From Triglochin maritima (lineage: Eukaryota; Streptophyta; Magnoliopsida; Alismatales; Juncaginaceae): a stretch of DNA of 64,000 nt. This document shows positions 34,040 through 45,173 of the stretch, piece after piece; position 1 is the stretch's first letter; each line of letters starts with the position of its first letter. The translations under genes and the position numbers were made by a program. The stretch is taken from the NCBI GenBank assembly GCA_963682175.1, contig OY821775.1, positions 6,544,501 through 6,608,500 of the forward strand. Reading direction: 5' to 3'. The notes beneath the pieces are model-generated. The model did no database searches. It was not told the DNA's origin and saw only the letters and a list, made by a program, of their open reading frames with translations.

Positions 34040-37000
34040 CTAGTAAGGCTCAACTGGGGCCCTGAACTTGGCTCCCGCATAGACTGCAGCATCACCGAGC
34101 TCCTCCTCAATCCTAAGCAACTGCAGGCACCAAAAATGAACCGAAGCTAGATTACTCAAAATGCTGCAGTAGAAATCAAAAGGTTTTGTTAGCAAACTGC
34201 AGAACTAGAAGAGAATCTACATTACCTGGTTGTACTTGGCAAGACGCTCAGAGCGGCATGGAGCTCCAGTCTTGATCTGTCCCTGTTAATGTATAAAAAT
34301 CGACAATTTAAAAAGACCATTGTATGTACATTCTTCCGCGATCACAAGGTTTGTCACCACAGAGAAGCATAGAAGTAAAACAGAGCAAGAAAGACGTTTG
34401 ATTTACCGTAGACAAACCAACAGCCAAGTCAGCAATGAACGTGTCTTCAGTTTCACCACTGCAACAAGGAAACAGTGTGAGTTAGAAGAGGCACCAGACC
34501 CGATGATCAAAAGTTTTCAAAAAAAACGTAGGATTTATACCTTCGGTGGCTTGTCATCACACCCCAGCCAGCTTGCTTTGACATCCTCACAGCCTCAATA
34601 CTCTCGGTCACAGAACCAATTTGGTTGACCTACAAAAAAATCCACCAACATAAGTACTACAATTTACTATTACAGACCAGCATCTGGTTAACCTAACTGC
34701 AATGGATGATCGTCAGAATCTTGTAATATTGTTCACCTTCAACAGAAGTGCGTTGCAAGTCTTCTCTGCAATAGCCTTTGCCACTCTCTGCATAAACAAG
34801 ATATAAATCAACACCCATTCAATAAAATTTATGAATCAGTATGAAATAAGTTAAAACAGTCTACCGTGGGGTTGGTGACCAGAAGATCATCACCAACAAT
34901 TTGAACCTGCACTCCAACCTCTGCTGTCATCTTAGCATAGTGGGTCCAATCATCCTGGTCAAATGGGTCCTCTATGGAGACAATTGGATACTCACTTGCG
35001 AAGGACTTGTACAGATCTTTCAATCTATCGCCTGAAATTTTCTGCGAGCCGTCATTATTCTCTACCTTGAAGTTAAGGTCGTATGTCTGATCCTTCTCAC
35101 TGTAGAACTCTGATGCAGCAACATCCATGCCGATCACAACCTTGCCAGTGTACCCTGCTTTCTCAATGGCAGTTTTCAGAAGCTCAAGACCCTCCTTGTT
35201 TTCCTGAATGTTAGGGGCAAAGCCACCCTCATCTCCAACATTTGTGGCATCCTGGCCATACTTCTTCTTGATGACGCTCTTGAGGTGGTGGTAAACCTCA
35301 GCCCCCATTTTCATGGCTTCCTTGAATGTAGAGGCCCCAATAGGAAGAATCATGAACTCCTGCAATCCAACAATTTCTAAATTAGTCCATACGTCTTTGG
35401 TGGCATGTAACTATAACTAAACGACGTGATAATTACCTGCATAGCCAACTTGTTTCCTGCATGAGATCCACCGTTAATGACGTTAAAGGCAGGAACAGGC
35501 AGGACCAATTTCTTGTTTCCGGCTAGGTTGGCAATGTGCTGCACGAGGAAAGAAACCAACATTAGCCAAATTGATAAATATGTAGACTCCATAATTATCA
35601 AAAACAATAACCAAGCATACCTGGTAGAGTGGAATCTTCTGAACGGCTGCTCCTGCTTTACATACAGCAAGAGAAACAGCAAGAATGGCATTTGCTCCTA
35701 GCTGTAAATAAGACATAGAGAGAACCAAACAGTTATTAGAAGGAAACCCAGAAACGTTCGCAGTTACGTAAGCCATAACCCTTCCATCTAAAGATCAGCA
35801 GATTAGTACCTTTTGCTTGCACCAGCCCCATTCATTTTTGGTTCCATCAAGTTCATGAACCATGAAGTTATCAATCTCTGTTTGTTTCGTGGGATCCTAC
35901 AATGAGAAGAAGAAAGGTGAGTAAGATCCTACTATATCATAATAATTCCATAAAAGCATGAACAGGTATGATCCACTTCGTACCTTTCCAATCAATGTTG
36001 GTGCAATGATGGAATTCACATTGTTGACAGCCTACAACACACACACAGAGAGAGAGAGAGAGAGCATATAAGCACAAAGCAGATTACTAGCAAACAAGAA
36101 AAAATGAGCACAACGCAAATAACATGACAAACAAGGAAAATTTCAGTCTTTGTTAGTACAGTGAGACCACCAAAGGTCCTAACATCTACCCAGATTATTG
36201 GCAGATGTCCAAATATTTTAGAGGAACACTACGAAAAAACTAAAAGAAAGGAACATTAGCAACCTTGGAGACACCCTTCCCAAGATAGTCGGATCCTCCA
36301 TCCCTCAATTCCAAAGCCTCGTAGATACCTGAAATTGGAAGTGAAGGGTAAATACATAACAATCACTAGACAATATAAAAACAGACATGTAAATTAGGCA
36401 TGCATGTGCAACAAAAAGTAAATTGGAATGTACATATTTTCCAATCTAAAATCCAAAATTTCAATTGTTCTTGACACAGTTAAAAATAAACCACAAGACA
36501 AGAACCCCGTATTCTTCTTCTAAAACAAGGATAGACACAACTCCGAAAAATCCATGATTTTCTAGATAAACGGATTTCCAACTGGAACAGATGATACGAC
36601 TGATACGTAGATAAAGCTAGAACTATTTTTTCAATACGAATGAATTGCCCCATTTTTATGATTTTCAAATCAGACCGATTACTATGGTTATACACTCTTT
36701 TTAATTAGTAAGGTTATGATGGGATTTTAGGGACAAGATTCATCTTTGGGAGGATACCGATCCTTCGCGAGAGGATGGTTTTAAATCTAATCTTTCTTGG
36801 TCGGATTTAATCCTCGGATGCATAACATTTGTCTACCACAATATATCCCGAACAAAGTCCGAGTCAAGAAGAGAGTCTCCACGTAAAGTACCACCTCACT
36901 ACAATATGGTAGTATTGACTCGGAAAATACTCGGGGTTCAAAAACTTGCACCTTACTCTAGACACACTAGATCCGTTTACAGAAGGCACTTATTTAGCAT

Positions 37001-37682
37001 GTACAAACATAAAAACGGAACAAACTACATCCTCTGAGAAAGATGAGATTTGGTCATACCGGTCGAGGCACCACTGGGGACGGCAGCTCTGCAGTAGGAT
37101 CCATCTGAGAGTGTCACATCGGTCTGGAACAAAGTTCAAAACTACAATTAGATATTCCAAGCAACACATACAATACAAATAATTATAATATAAGCACTAA
37201 ACCGATTCGAACTCGGAAGTTTAACCAACATATGCGTAGACGACAGATCGAGGTACATTCTCACATCTCTAACTGAAAGATGCAAACAACCACAACCAAA
37301 ACAGCTCGAAACCGATCCAAACCCGATGCTTAACCAAAATCACCACTAAAACAGTTCAAAAGGTGACAGATCGAGATCAAAGCACGAGTACTCCATAAAC
37401 TAGTAGATCAGAACAACGGAAAGCGAAGATCGGAGGACGATCTATCATAAAATCCACGGATCGACCCGATCAAATCCGATCCGAACCAAAACCCCACGAA
37501 AACCCCCAGATAGGGAGCAAAACCAGCAAGTCAAGTCCAAAACCTCCAAATCCCCGATCCAAACGGAAAACGACGAAATCGCGATCGAAAGGCACAGATG
37601 GAGAGATGACCTCGACGGTGGGGTTGCCACGGCTGTCGAATATCTGCCTCGCCTTGATGCCGGTGATCGTGACGGGAGCCAT
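34040..37682 (-). CDS. ENO: Enolase (2-phospho-D-glycerate hydro-lyase)
   Basis: Thirteen exons, all with GT/AG borders: 37611-37682, 37060-37123, 36264-36328, 35984-36031, 35810-35896, 35621-35701, 35437-35538, 34865-35359, 34737-34787, 34541-34629, 34407-34458, 34226-34282, 34040-34120. They total 447 codons plus stop, close to the usual 444-446 residues of plant cytosolic enolase. It converts 2-phosphoglycerate to phosphoenolpyruvate in glycolysis. Visible motifs: start [21 protein letters not shown], the flexible loop [17 protein letters not shown] with a catalytic Glu, the metal ligands in [18 protein letters not shown] and GDDLLVTNP, the catalytic Lys in LLLKVNQIGS, and [11 protein letters not shown]. 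The C-terminus is APVEPY before TAG. No disrupted exon was found, so it should be functional. Some plant enolases also act as nuclear repressors from an internal start; nothing here tests that. Confidence 0.98.
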
Positions 37683-37754
37683 CGGAAAGGAAGCGGTTTG
37701 GAGTGGGATTAAGTGGAGGCGAACGGACGAGGGTGGAATGGGGGAGGGGAGAAG

Positions 37755-37762
37755 ATATTTAT
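37755..37762 (-). promoter_or_regulatory. Probable TATA box of the enolase gene
   Basis: Minus strand reads TATAAATA, 73 bp upstream of the enolase ATG, in an otherwise GA-rich 5' region. Confidence 0.7.
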
Positions 37763-37910
37763 AGGAGAGGAGGGGAGATGGATTGGTTTATACCGTGGGA
37801 ACGAAATCTGGGCCGTTGGATTGGGTTTGGGGAAGCGAGATCGCTGGTTTTGCACCTGGAACAGGTGGCGATGGTGTGTGTTGAGTGTTGACAAGGGAGT
37901 GGCGTGCGTC

Positions 37911-38082
37911 GTACGAGCATGTGTGTCTACTGTCTAGGCGTGGTGATCTACGAGAGGAATACACGTGGCTTGGACAGTTGGACGGTCATGTGTGTCTTCT
38001 AGGCGTACGAGCATGTGTGTCTTCCAGGCGTGGTGATGATCTACGAGAGAATACACGTGGCTTGGACAGTTGGACGGTCAGC
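37911..38082. repeat. Tandem duplication upstream of enolase
   Basis: Two copies of a 75-95 bp unit, beginning ACGAGCATGTGTGTCT at about 37913 and 38008, each with AGGCGTGGTGAT, CTACGAGAG, AATACACGTGGCTTGGACAG and TTGGACGGTCA. CACGTG in each unit is a G-box core. The repeat lies 230-400 bp upstream of the enolase ATG. Confidence 0.85.
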
Positions 38083-38159
38083 AAATGGGATTTTTGCTCG
38101 GGTGCACTCCCAAATGAAGTTTTTGTTGTTCCTGATCACTTTAAACTCAATTCAAAGGG

Positions 38160-39242
38160 GTCGTATAGTAGCGACACACGTATATTTCGGTTGACCGTTC
38201 GTAAGATGGTAAAACGAAATGAAAGTCTGGAACATATTCAGACGTCAATTTCTAAGAGTCTATTGAATCCCAGGAAAAATCTGTGACCAAAACGGATTCC
38301 ATCAGACCTAACATAAGGCTACTATATAACTTAATTTGTAATAGTATCTTTTTCATGTTTATACTTATATTATTAAGGATGGGAAGTGTAAGATATCTTC
38401 TTGGTGTCGTGTTTTACAGAGTGAAGTGGGCTTCAAACGGTAACAAAATTTCCAGTTAAGAAGATCTACCTAAGAAACATTTGAATATCACTAGAAATGT
38501 ATAGTAAAATTTAAATGTACTCAATGGTGTTACGAGAAGGGACATCCTCTATCTTTTCCAATGTATTCTTCTTTTAAAATCAAAGTATCACTACTTGCGT
38601 AATTTCACTGCTTGTCTTGATTGCCAAATGCAGAGCGTTGGATGTTTTGTTATGTTTTTCCGCATCTCGACTAACCTTTTTAAGGTATTTACTCTCACGT
38701 AGCGCAATACATTCTCTTATTGTCATAAATTGAGGCGAGCTTTTGCAAGAACGTCAAAATAATCTTTACATAAACCTGACTTAAAAAGGACACGCTCAAA
38801 GATTGGGTATGACAAACATACATCTTTGCAATTGGGAGTAAAATGTAACACTGCAAGGTTTCTAATTTGTCTCAATGTTTTAATCTGCTTGGATTTGAAT
38901 AATTAATAAAGATTGGACTGAATTGAATAAATGTGACTTTAAATCCTAATGTCCATTCTCAGTTCTGATTTTCAGTTTTTTCATCTATAACAAGAACCTC
39001 ATGTAAATGTCATGAAGCAATTACCCACTAGAAAAGATACCGTTACAAATTAAATTGAATAACAACCTCACGTTCGGTCGACCAAATCCATTTCGGTCCA
39101 CCGACAAATTCTTCTTGGGATTCAATGGACTCCTAGAAACGAACGTCTGAATCTGTATCAGGCATTCAAATACATTTCAGACTTCCATTTCGATTTACCG
39201 TATTGTGAACGAAGTGAAATATACGTAAGTAGCTCCTATATG
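38160..39242. mobile_element. Foldback element with about 130-170 bp inverted ends (MULE-like)
   Basis: The left arm (about 38160-38290) includes CACGTATATTTCGGTTGACC, GAAATGAAAGTCTGGAA, ATTCAGACGT and ATTGAATCCCA. The right arm (about 39072-39242) is its reverse complement with substitutions and indels (TGGGATTCAAT, ACGTCTGAAT, CAGACTTCCATTTCG, GAAATATACG). The middle is noncoding. Long TIRs without coding capacity fit a non-autonomous Mutator-like or foldback element. No clean target duplication was found. Confidence 0.65.
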
Positions 39243-40185
39243 GTTATGTTACGTGCGGTTAACATGGTTAAACACTGGATGTTTGTCATTAACAACGTCA
39301 GAAGATAACGAAAATCCGTTAACGGCGTTAGAGATGAAATGTACTAAAGCAAACAGTCATATTTACAAGTGTTATAATAAAAACTTCACATGAGCAAAAA
39401 TCCAAGAAGTTTCTTTTGGAAGTGCATCTTCGCAAAAATCTATTTTGCGAATATATTCCCATGAATACATAAACATGTCATCCTGGACTAGCTAGTAGGC
39501 AAACCATCTCTACTTAAGGCTCCATTCGGTTGCATTCGAGCGGTTAGCGATTGTGAAACTTGTTACACTTCACAATGAACGCTAATACTCTCACTCATGT
39601 AGGTTTTTGGGGTTGATGGTGGCTTGGTGCGGTGAGGGCATGCTTGGAATAAGCAGCACGATCATATCGGAGTTGGGAGTGATGAGGGAGATTTTTATTG
39701 TTCCGCAAGGTAAGTGTTGGTTGGAGGTAAACTCTTTTTTCTCACTCCACCAGGGGCATTAACAACACCCATCACCAACAACCATGCACTTCCCCACCAA
39801 TAACACGAATTTAACAGATTGTGGGGGTGGTGTTAAACGTCATGCAATTTAGTCATACAATGTAGTGAATCTGATATAAGTTGTGTTAAATATTATCATT
39901 GTATTTGTACATTTGAAAAATACATGTACTAATCTTAAATGTGATCTTTTTGAAATGTATATAAATCATAGAAATCTAATAACCAATAGTTGTTATGAAA
40001 AACTAAATTAATTTGAAAGCTTGTCATTGGAGGTCATTTGGCTCTTAAACAAACTAAATACGCATGCTTGTGGTTCTAAAGCTTTTTTTATCTTACTAGT
40101 AGAACCGTAAAGCTACAAATGGATATACCTTGGTGTATATTTGAAAATGGAACTTCGTTGTGAACGTGTCTTTGCACGTTCCAAT

Positions 40186-40242
<57 letters not shown>

Positions 40243-41582
40243 GTGTGTTGAATGTTGATCGACATTTCACGTGCAACGTCGCGCATGCCGATGTACTACC
40301 ACCTGAATGATCCTTCTCACCACCAAGATCCAATTTCTAGATAACATCAAAATATTCACTTATGATAATTCCAGATCTTAACCTATAAATAGTTGCACAG
40401 GCTCGTCTTGGGTGAAGACGGAATTTTTTTAACGTCTCGGAGTATTGAAAACATTGCAATTTTTTTTTGAAAGTTCTATGATATTACATTGAAGGAAGTG
40501 TACTTACTCCTATCAATAGTTAAAAATCATGAAGCCCTTCAACTCTTCAAGAAAATCATTTGCTTCAACGTCAAATCGACAAGCATCACGATAAATTAAC
40601 ATCACAATCGGGAAGGCAACGCATAGTATATCTAACAAACACGACGACACCAATCAAACTAAAATGTTCACTCAGAAGGGAATTTTTTTGAACATTTTAA
40701 TCTGAAATCTTGTGTTTTTTAAAAAGCTATATTGATATTAGTTGGAAATTTTTAAGGGTGGGGGTGGGGAAACTGACAAGTAAGTGGCCAAGACGTATGC
40801 TAAAGGTCTGTCGAACAATGCCACCCGCGGTTCTAAATAATATTCATGGTGAAGCACTATGTCAAAATAACAGTTTTTTAACAACTAAACAAATTTAAAG
40901 TGAAGGCATCAATGATTTATGTTGTTTGATTGAAAGTTTAGCAGTTCAAAGGCACGTCCTTGCTAATAAGATACAGATATCTAGATGTAACTAACCTCAA
41001 CTTTTAGCCAAGCCAAAGCAATTATGCATTTGACACGACAACAATTTTTTTTGAAAGGTTAAGATAAATACAATATTGATGAAAAATAAGATAATTACAG
41101 GATATAATCGATAATGTGATGTCGAACAAGAGGGCTCTAAGAGACAACAGTTAGAACTGAATCGCATTATCGTAGATACAATTGAAATAGTGAATAAATG
41201 TATAGGAGCCTGCAACGGAAAATGACTAAATGAGGAACCAATTTGGGGACGCCCGATGTATTAGAAAATAACACCTAAATTTTATAGCGTATATATGTAA
41301 CTCAGAAGGATTATTCTTTCTTTCTTAGATTGGAATATGCGAATATTGGGTACCTTAGGCAAGAAAGTCGGTGTTTGAAAGGAATTGGAACACTAAAATT
41401 AGAAAGACATTCACGTGTCGTTGTTATTTTCCACTTTGTGGTTGGTTGGTGGTTCTTAAAAAATACATGAAATATGGCATCGACTTGTGCACTGTGACGT
41501 CTCTGCAAACAACGGAAGCATGCTTCTCTTCTTTCCGACATTACATCGCATGTTCCCGATGTTTTTTATTATTATTATTAGG
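39243..41582. other. Intergenic DNA, no gene recognised
   Basis: AT-rich throughout, with a long (TA)n microsatellite at 40189-40239. No conserved reading frame or RNA gene is recognised. Confidence 0.5.
40189..40239. repeat. (TA)n microsatellite
   Basis: About 25 uninterrupted TA units. Confidence 0.97.
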
Positions 41583-41808
41583 AGGTCTTAACTACTAAAC
41601 GTCGTCCCAAAACTACTTAAATCGCTCCTTCAAAATTACCAAATTTCTCTTAACAATATATTTAATACTCATATCGTCCCGTGTCTTTAAACAAGGTTTT
41701 TGACTCAGTTTTACAAACATTCCTAATACCAACATCACGAAAATGTCTGGCGAAACACCTAGATCAGGCGAAGTAACGGAGACGAATTTTTTTTTCCGAC
41801 TCGTGCGT

Positions 41809-41995
41809 CTGGCTAAGACGCCTGCACCATCGTGGAGGCGTCTGGCTAAGACGCCTCCACCATGGTTGAGGCGTCTGGCTAAGACGCCTATACCATGGTG
41901 TAAGCGTCTGGCTAAGACGTCTCAACCATGGTGGAGGCGTCTTAACCAGACGCCGCCACGATGGTACAGACGTCTTAGCCAGACGTCCCGTTTTT
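41809..41995. repeat. 33-bp palindromic array, small MULE left
   Basis: Six units, nearly exact: GCGTCTGGCTAAGACGCC (the palindrome) followed by a spacer of the CCACCATGGTTGAG kind. The last two units invert the loop (TTAACCAGACGCC and CTTAGCCAGACG). The array is in frame with ATGTCTGGCGA at 41743, giving an 11-residue repeat RLAKTPxPWxR. Confidence 0.93.
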
Positions 41996-42454
41996 TTTAA
42001 TTTTTTTGTCAAATTAAAATTATACGGTGTGTTATCTCAAATTATTTGACGTTTCTTTGCAAGTTTTCGGTGGTAACCGGTCGGATTACAATGAGTTTTT
42101 TTGCAAGTGATGAAGATTCAAAAAAATTGCAGATCCAACATTTTTTAAGTTCCAAATCCCCCGGTGGTAAAACATCCTGACTTACAAATACCACCTCGAC
42201 AGGTCGTTCAGGGGTCTCGCTCCCCGGTGAGCGAGCGGCATTCCACCTCGCCGGTGAGGTGGCGGGGTGGCAAGGGGCAGCGCCCCCTGAAATTTTTTGG
42301 ATTTTGAAATTGTTGGATCTGTAAATTTTTGAATTTTCGGTGTACCGAAGAGGTATCGGTCATCAGAATATAGTAATTATTAACTTATTAAATAATTTAA
42401 CAATTATCTAAATTTATAATCAATTATCTTTTTAAAAAAATAATAAAAAATTAC

Positions 42455-42655
42455 GTGCGTCCGATGGAGCCGCCCCCACGTAGGACGCCTCTCCCATGGG
42501 GGAGGCGTCTTAAACAGACACATGTCCCATGGGCGGCGTGTCTGGGTAAAACGCCTCCCCGATGGGTAAGGCGTCTGGATAACACGCCGCTCCCATGGGG
42601 AAGGCGTCTTAGCCAGACGCCCCCTCCTACATGAGGGCGGCTCTGTCAGACGCCC
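42455..42655. repeat. 33-bp palindromic array, small MULE right
   Basis: About six units with AGGCGTCT or variants, a variable loop, AGACGCC or variants, and CTCCCATGGGG-type second palindromes. Confidence 0.9.
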
Positions 42656-43159
42656 GTAATTTTTTATTATTTTTTTATTAAAAAGATGTTAGATATTTTA
42701 CCAGATTCGAGTACACTGGGGCGTCCGTTGGTTCATTACTGACTTCCAAAACATTATTTTTTATGATTATAAGAGGAATATGAAGAGAGATGTGTGATAA
42801 GAGGGTAAAATGTCGCGTTATAGCAGTAGAAATGAGAGAAGGGCAAAATGGTAATTCCAATGGGCAATTTAAGTAATTTTGGGGCGATGTTTAGCAATTC
42901 AGTTCTTTTTTTTAGGCTCCAACTATCCAATAAGATTCCAAAGAAATGACATCCAACACCCTTTCGTGCGGAAGAAGAAGCTCTGGCAGTCTGGCACCGA
43001 GAGTCAGCCTTTCCAAAGAATCGAACGAAGGTCGATTCGAAGGATGTTTTCGAAAGGATTTTTTCTTGAAAAAAAGAAAGAAAAACACTTTCAACATAAT
43101 TTTTCTCTCCACCACGTCAACAAAAAAACACAATGTAACCCACCCTAACCTAATTACCT

Positions 43160-44310
43160 AACCCATTTGTCATTTCTTGAACTCAACCACACTTTCAACT
43201 ATCTCTCTCATCTACCTCATTTTTATTATCTCATTTTCTATTCTATCACAAAAATACTCAAACTACTAAATAAATTATTTCTACGATAACTTAATTTAAT
43301 TAAATTACGCTAATTGCCAAATAATTTTGAAACTTTAGATTTAATAATGATCAATCCAACAGGTCGATCGGGGTCTACTGTGTTTTTGGGATTTATTAGT
43401 AATTTTCTGCCGATTTTTTGGGTTACTAATGCGTTTTTGGGTGAACCTTAGTAAATTCATATGTTCTATTTTGTTGGGTAATTTTCCTTAATTATATACA
43501 TTTACAATTATCTTACTAATTTTCTTTAATTAATTACATTTATTTTTACTAATTTTGATTAATTATTTACATTTATTTTACTAATTTTCATTAATTATCT
43601 TCGTTTATTTTAATTTTCAGAAATTATTTCTAATTATATAAAAACACATACATATCAATTTAATATTATTTAACAAATAAAAAAATTAGGCCAACCCAGG
43701 TCGAGGTCGTTAAGGGGCCTGCGTCGGGGTGTAAGCGGGGCGGGACTAGACGGATTTTTGGTCCACCGCTACCCGTCCCGCATAAGTTAAGCGGGTATGC
43801 GGGGCGGGTCAAAAATAAAAAAACCGCTACCCGCCCCGCTTAAGGTTGGACTAGGTGAGGCGGGACGGGTTATGCGGGTTTGGCGGGGTTTTTTAATTTT
43901 TTTTGATTACTCATTGTAATTTTTAGGAAATTGGATGTGTGTTGAGTGAAAAATTAGACATTTGGTTAGTATTGAATAATGATTGGTAAGGTGGGTTAAT
44001 GGTTATGAGTAAAATTGAAACATTAAAATGATTTTGGTATATAAAAAATTAATAATATATTTGATTAGGCAGGTTGCGGGTTATGCGAGGCGGATTGCAA
44101 GACAACCACAACTCGCCCCGCTTATTAGGCGGGTTATGCAGGTGGCGGGTTAGCGAGTTGGCGGGTAACATTTTTTTATCCACTACCCGCATTAGGCGGG
44201 ACGGGTTACGGGTAAAATATTACCCATTTACAACCCTAGGCCTAGGGTCGGGGGACCCCCTACCCGACCCCAAAAGACCATCCGTTAAGGATGGTCTAAT
44301 AGCCTGTGGT
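43160..44310. repeat. Dispersed repeat R2, copy 2, carrying a nested MITE
   Basis: Collinear with 9170-9816 up to GTTAAGGGGCCTG (about 43709-43721), interrupted by 43726-44236, then resuming with CCCGACCCCAAAAGACCATC and the same closing hairpin (44276-44296). Confidence 0.8.
43726..44236. mobile_element. hAT-like MITE rich in GCGGGTT phrases
   Basis: The left end GGGGTGTAAGCGGGGCGGG and right end TTTACAACCCT form short inverted termini typical of plant hAT MITEs. The interior repeats GCGGGTTATGCGGG-type phrases. Comparison with R2 copy 1, which lacks it, supports an insertion. The 8-bp target duplication is imperfect (GGCCTGCG and GGCCTAGG). Confidence 0.6.
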
Positions 44311-45173
44311 TCATCTCTCGAAAGAGCTATACTTGAGAGGGTATCTTTACTTCCACTTTAAGATCAAAGGAAATGAAGTTCTCTTTGTATACCATTACTG
44401 AAAATGAACTAAAGTATCAAAATTAAACATAATAACACTGAATTTCTGAATTGTATGGTTGTGTAAACCAATCACCACCGTAGTGAAGACTGAAAACCTT
44501 AATTTTTAGAGTAGGTGTCAGATAATTGGCTCCGTCCAAGCTAACTCCATGCAATTTGACATCCATCTATAATACCACAAACGGATAAAATACCCATATC
44601 GAACATTGTTTTATCTTAGCAAGCGCCACATAGAAATACACAAAATAAACAAATGAACAAAATATTAATTGGAAAAAAAATATGAATTAGCTTACTTTCG
44701 TCAGGACAATAAGCCCAACGCGGCACAATACGAAATGTGATCAGAATGAAAATGCTTTCATGCATTCTGATCACAACATTTTGTACTAAATACTCCGTCC
44801 ACGGAAAGGTCAAAGGTGCATCACATTAGCAATAATATAACATACTCATTCATGTATATTGATGGGGTGAGCAACTCAGCAAGCATTTAGCTTTAAGCCA
44901 ACAAAAAAAAGCCCATAGGCTCTTGAGTTATGACTCATCATTACCTAATCTTCTAAACATGTTGTTGGTCAGTCTCCCTTCATTTAGTAGCCTAATCAGT
45001 GAACTACAATGGTGACTTAAAGCTCGAAATAAGCTAATGCCTGCGAACATAAATTTCATATGAACTGACGTTCTCATTTGAAAGTTTAATTTAAGTCAGC
45101 CGCCTAGTTTCTTACCAGAAGAAAAGGTTGAGCAGAACCTGGCATACAACAAAACTCGGATAGGTTGTTGATC
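44311..45173. other. Intergenic DNA and 3' UTR of the 45.2-kb gene
   Basis: A small perfect-looking inverted pair (CAGAATGAAAATGCTTTCA and TGCATTCTG) lies near 44740-44770. Nothing else is recognised. Confidence 0.5.

Larger units (their letters stand above)
41583..42904. mobile_element. Non-autonomous MULE related to the 25-33 kb element
   Basis: TIRs match those at 25394 and 33267: left CCAAAACTACTTAAATCG, AAAATTACCAAATT and CATATCGTCCCGTGTCT; right GGTAATTCCAATGGGC then AATTTAAGTAATTTTGG and TTTAGCAATTC. It keeps the segment with ATGTCTGGCGA (41743; 25549 in the large element) and both subterminal 33-bp arrays, but has no transposase, OTU or PMD sequence. It also holds a GC-rich block at about 42215-42295 shared in part with R2 copy 1. 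It looks like an internal-deletion derivative. A clean target duplication could not be assigned. Confidence 0.8.
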
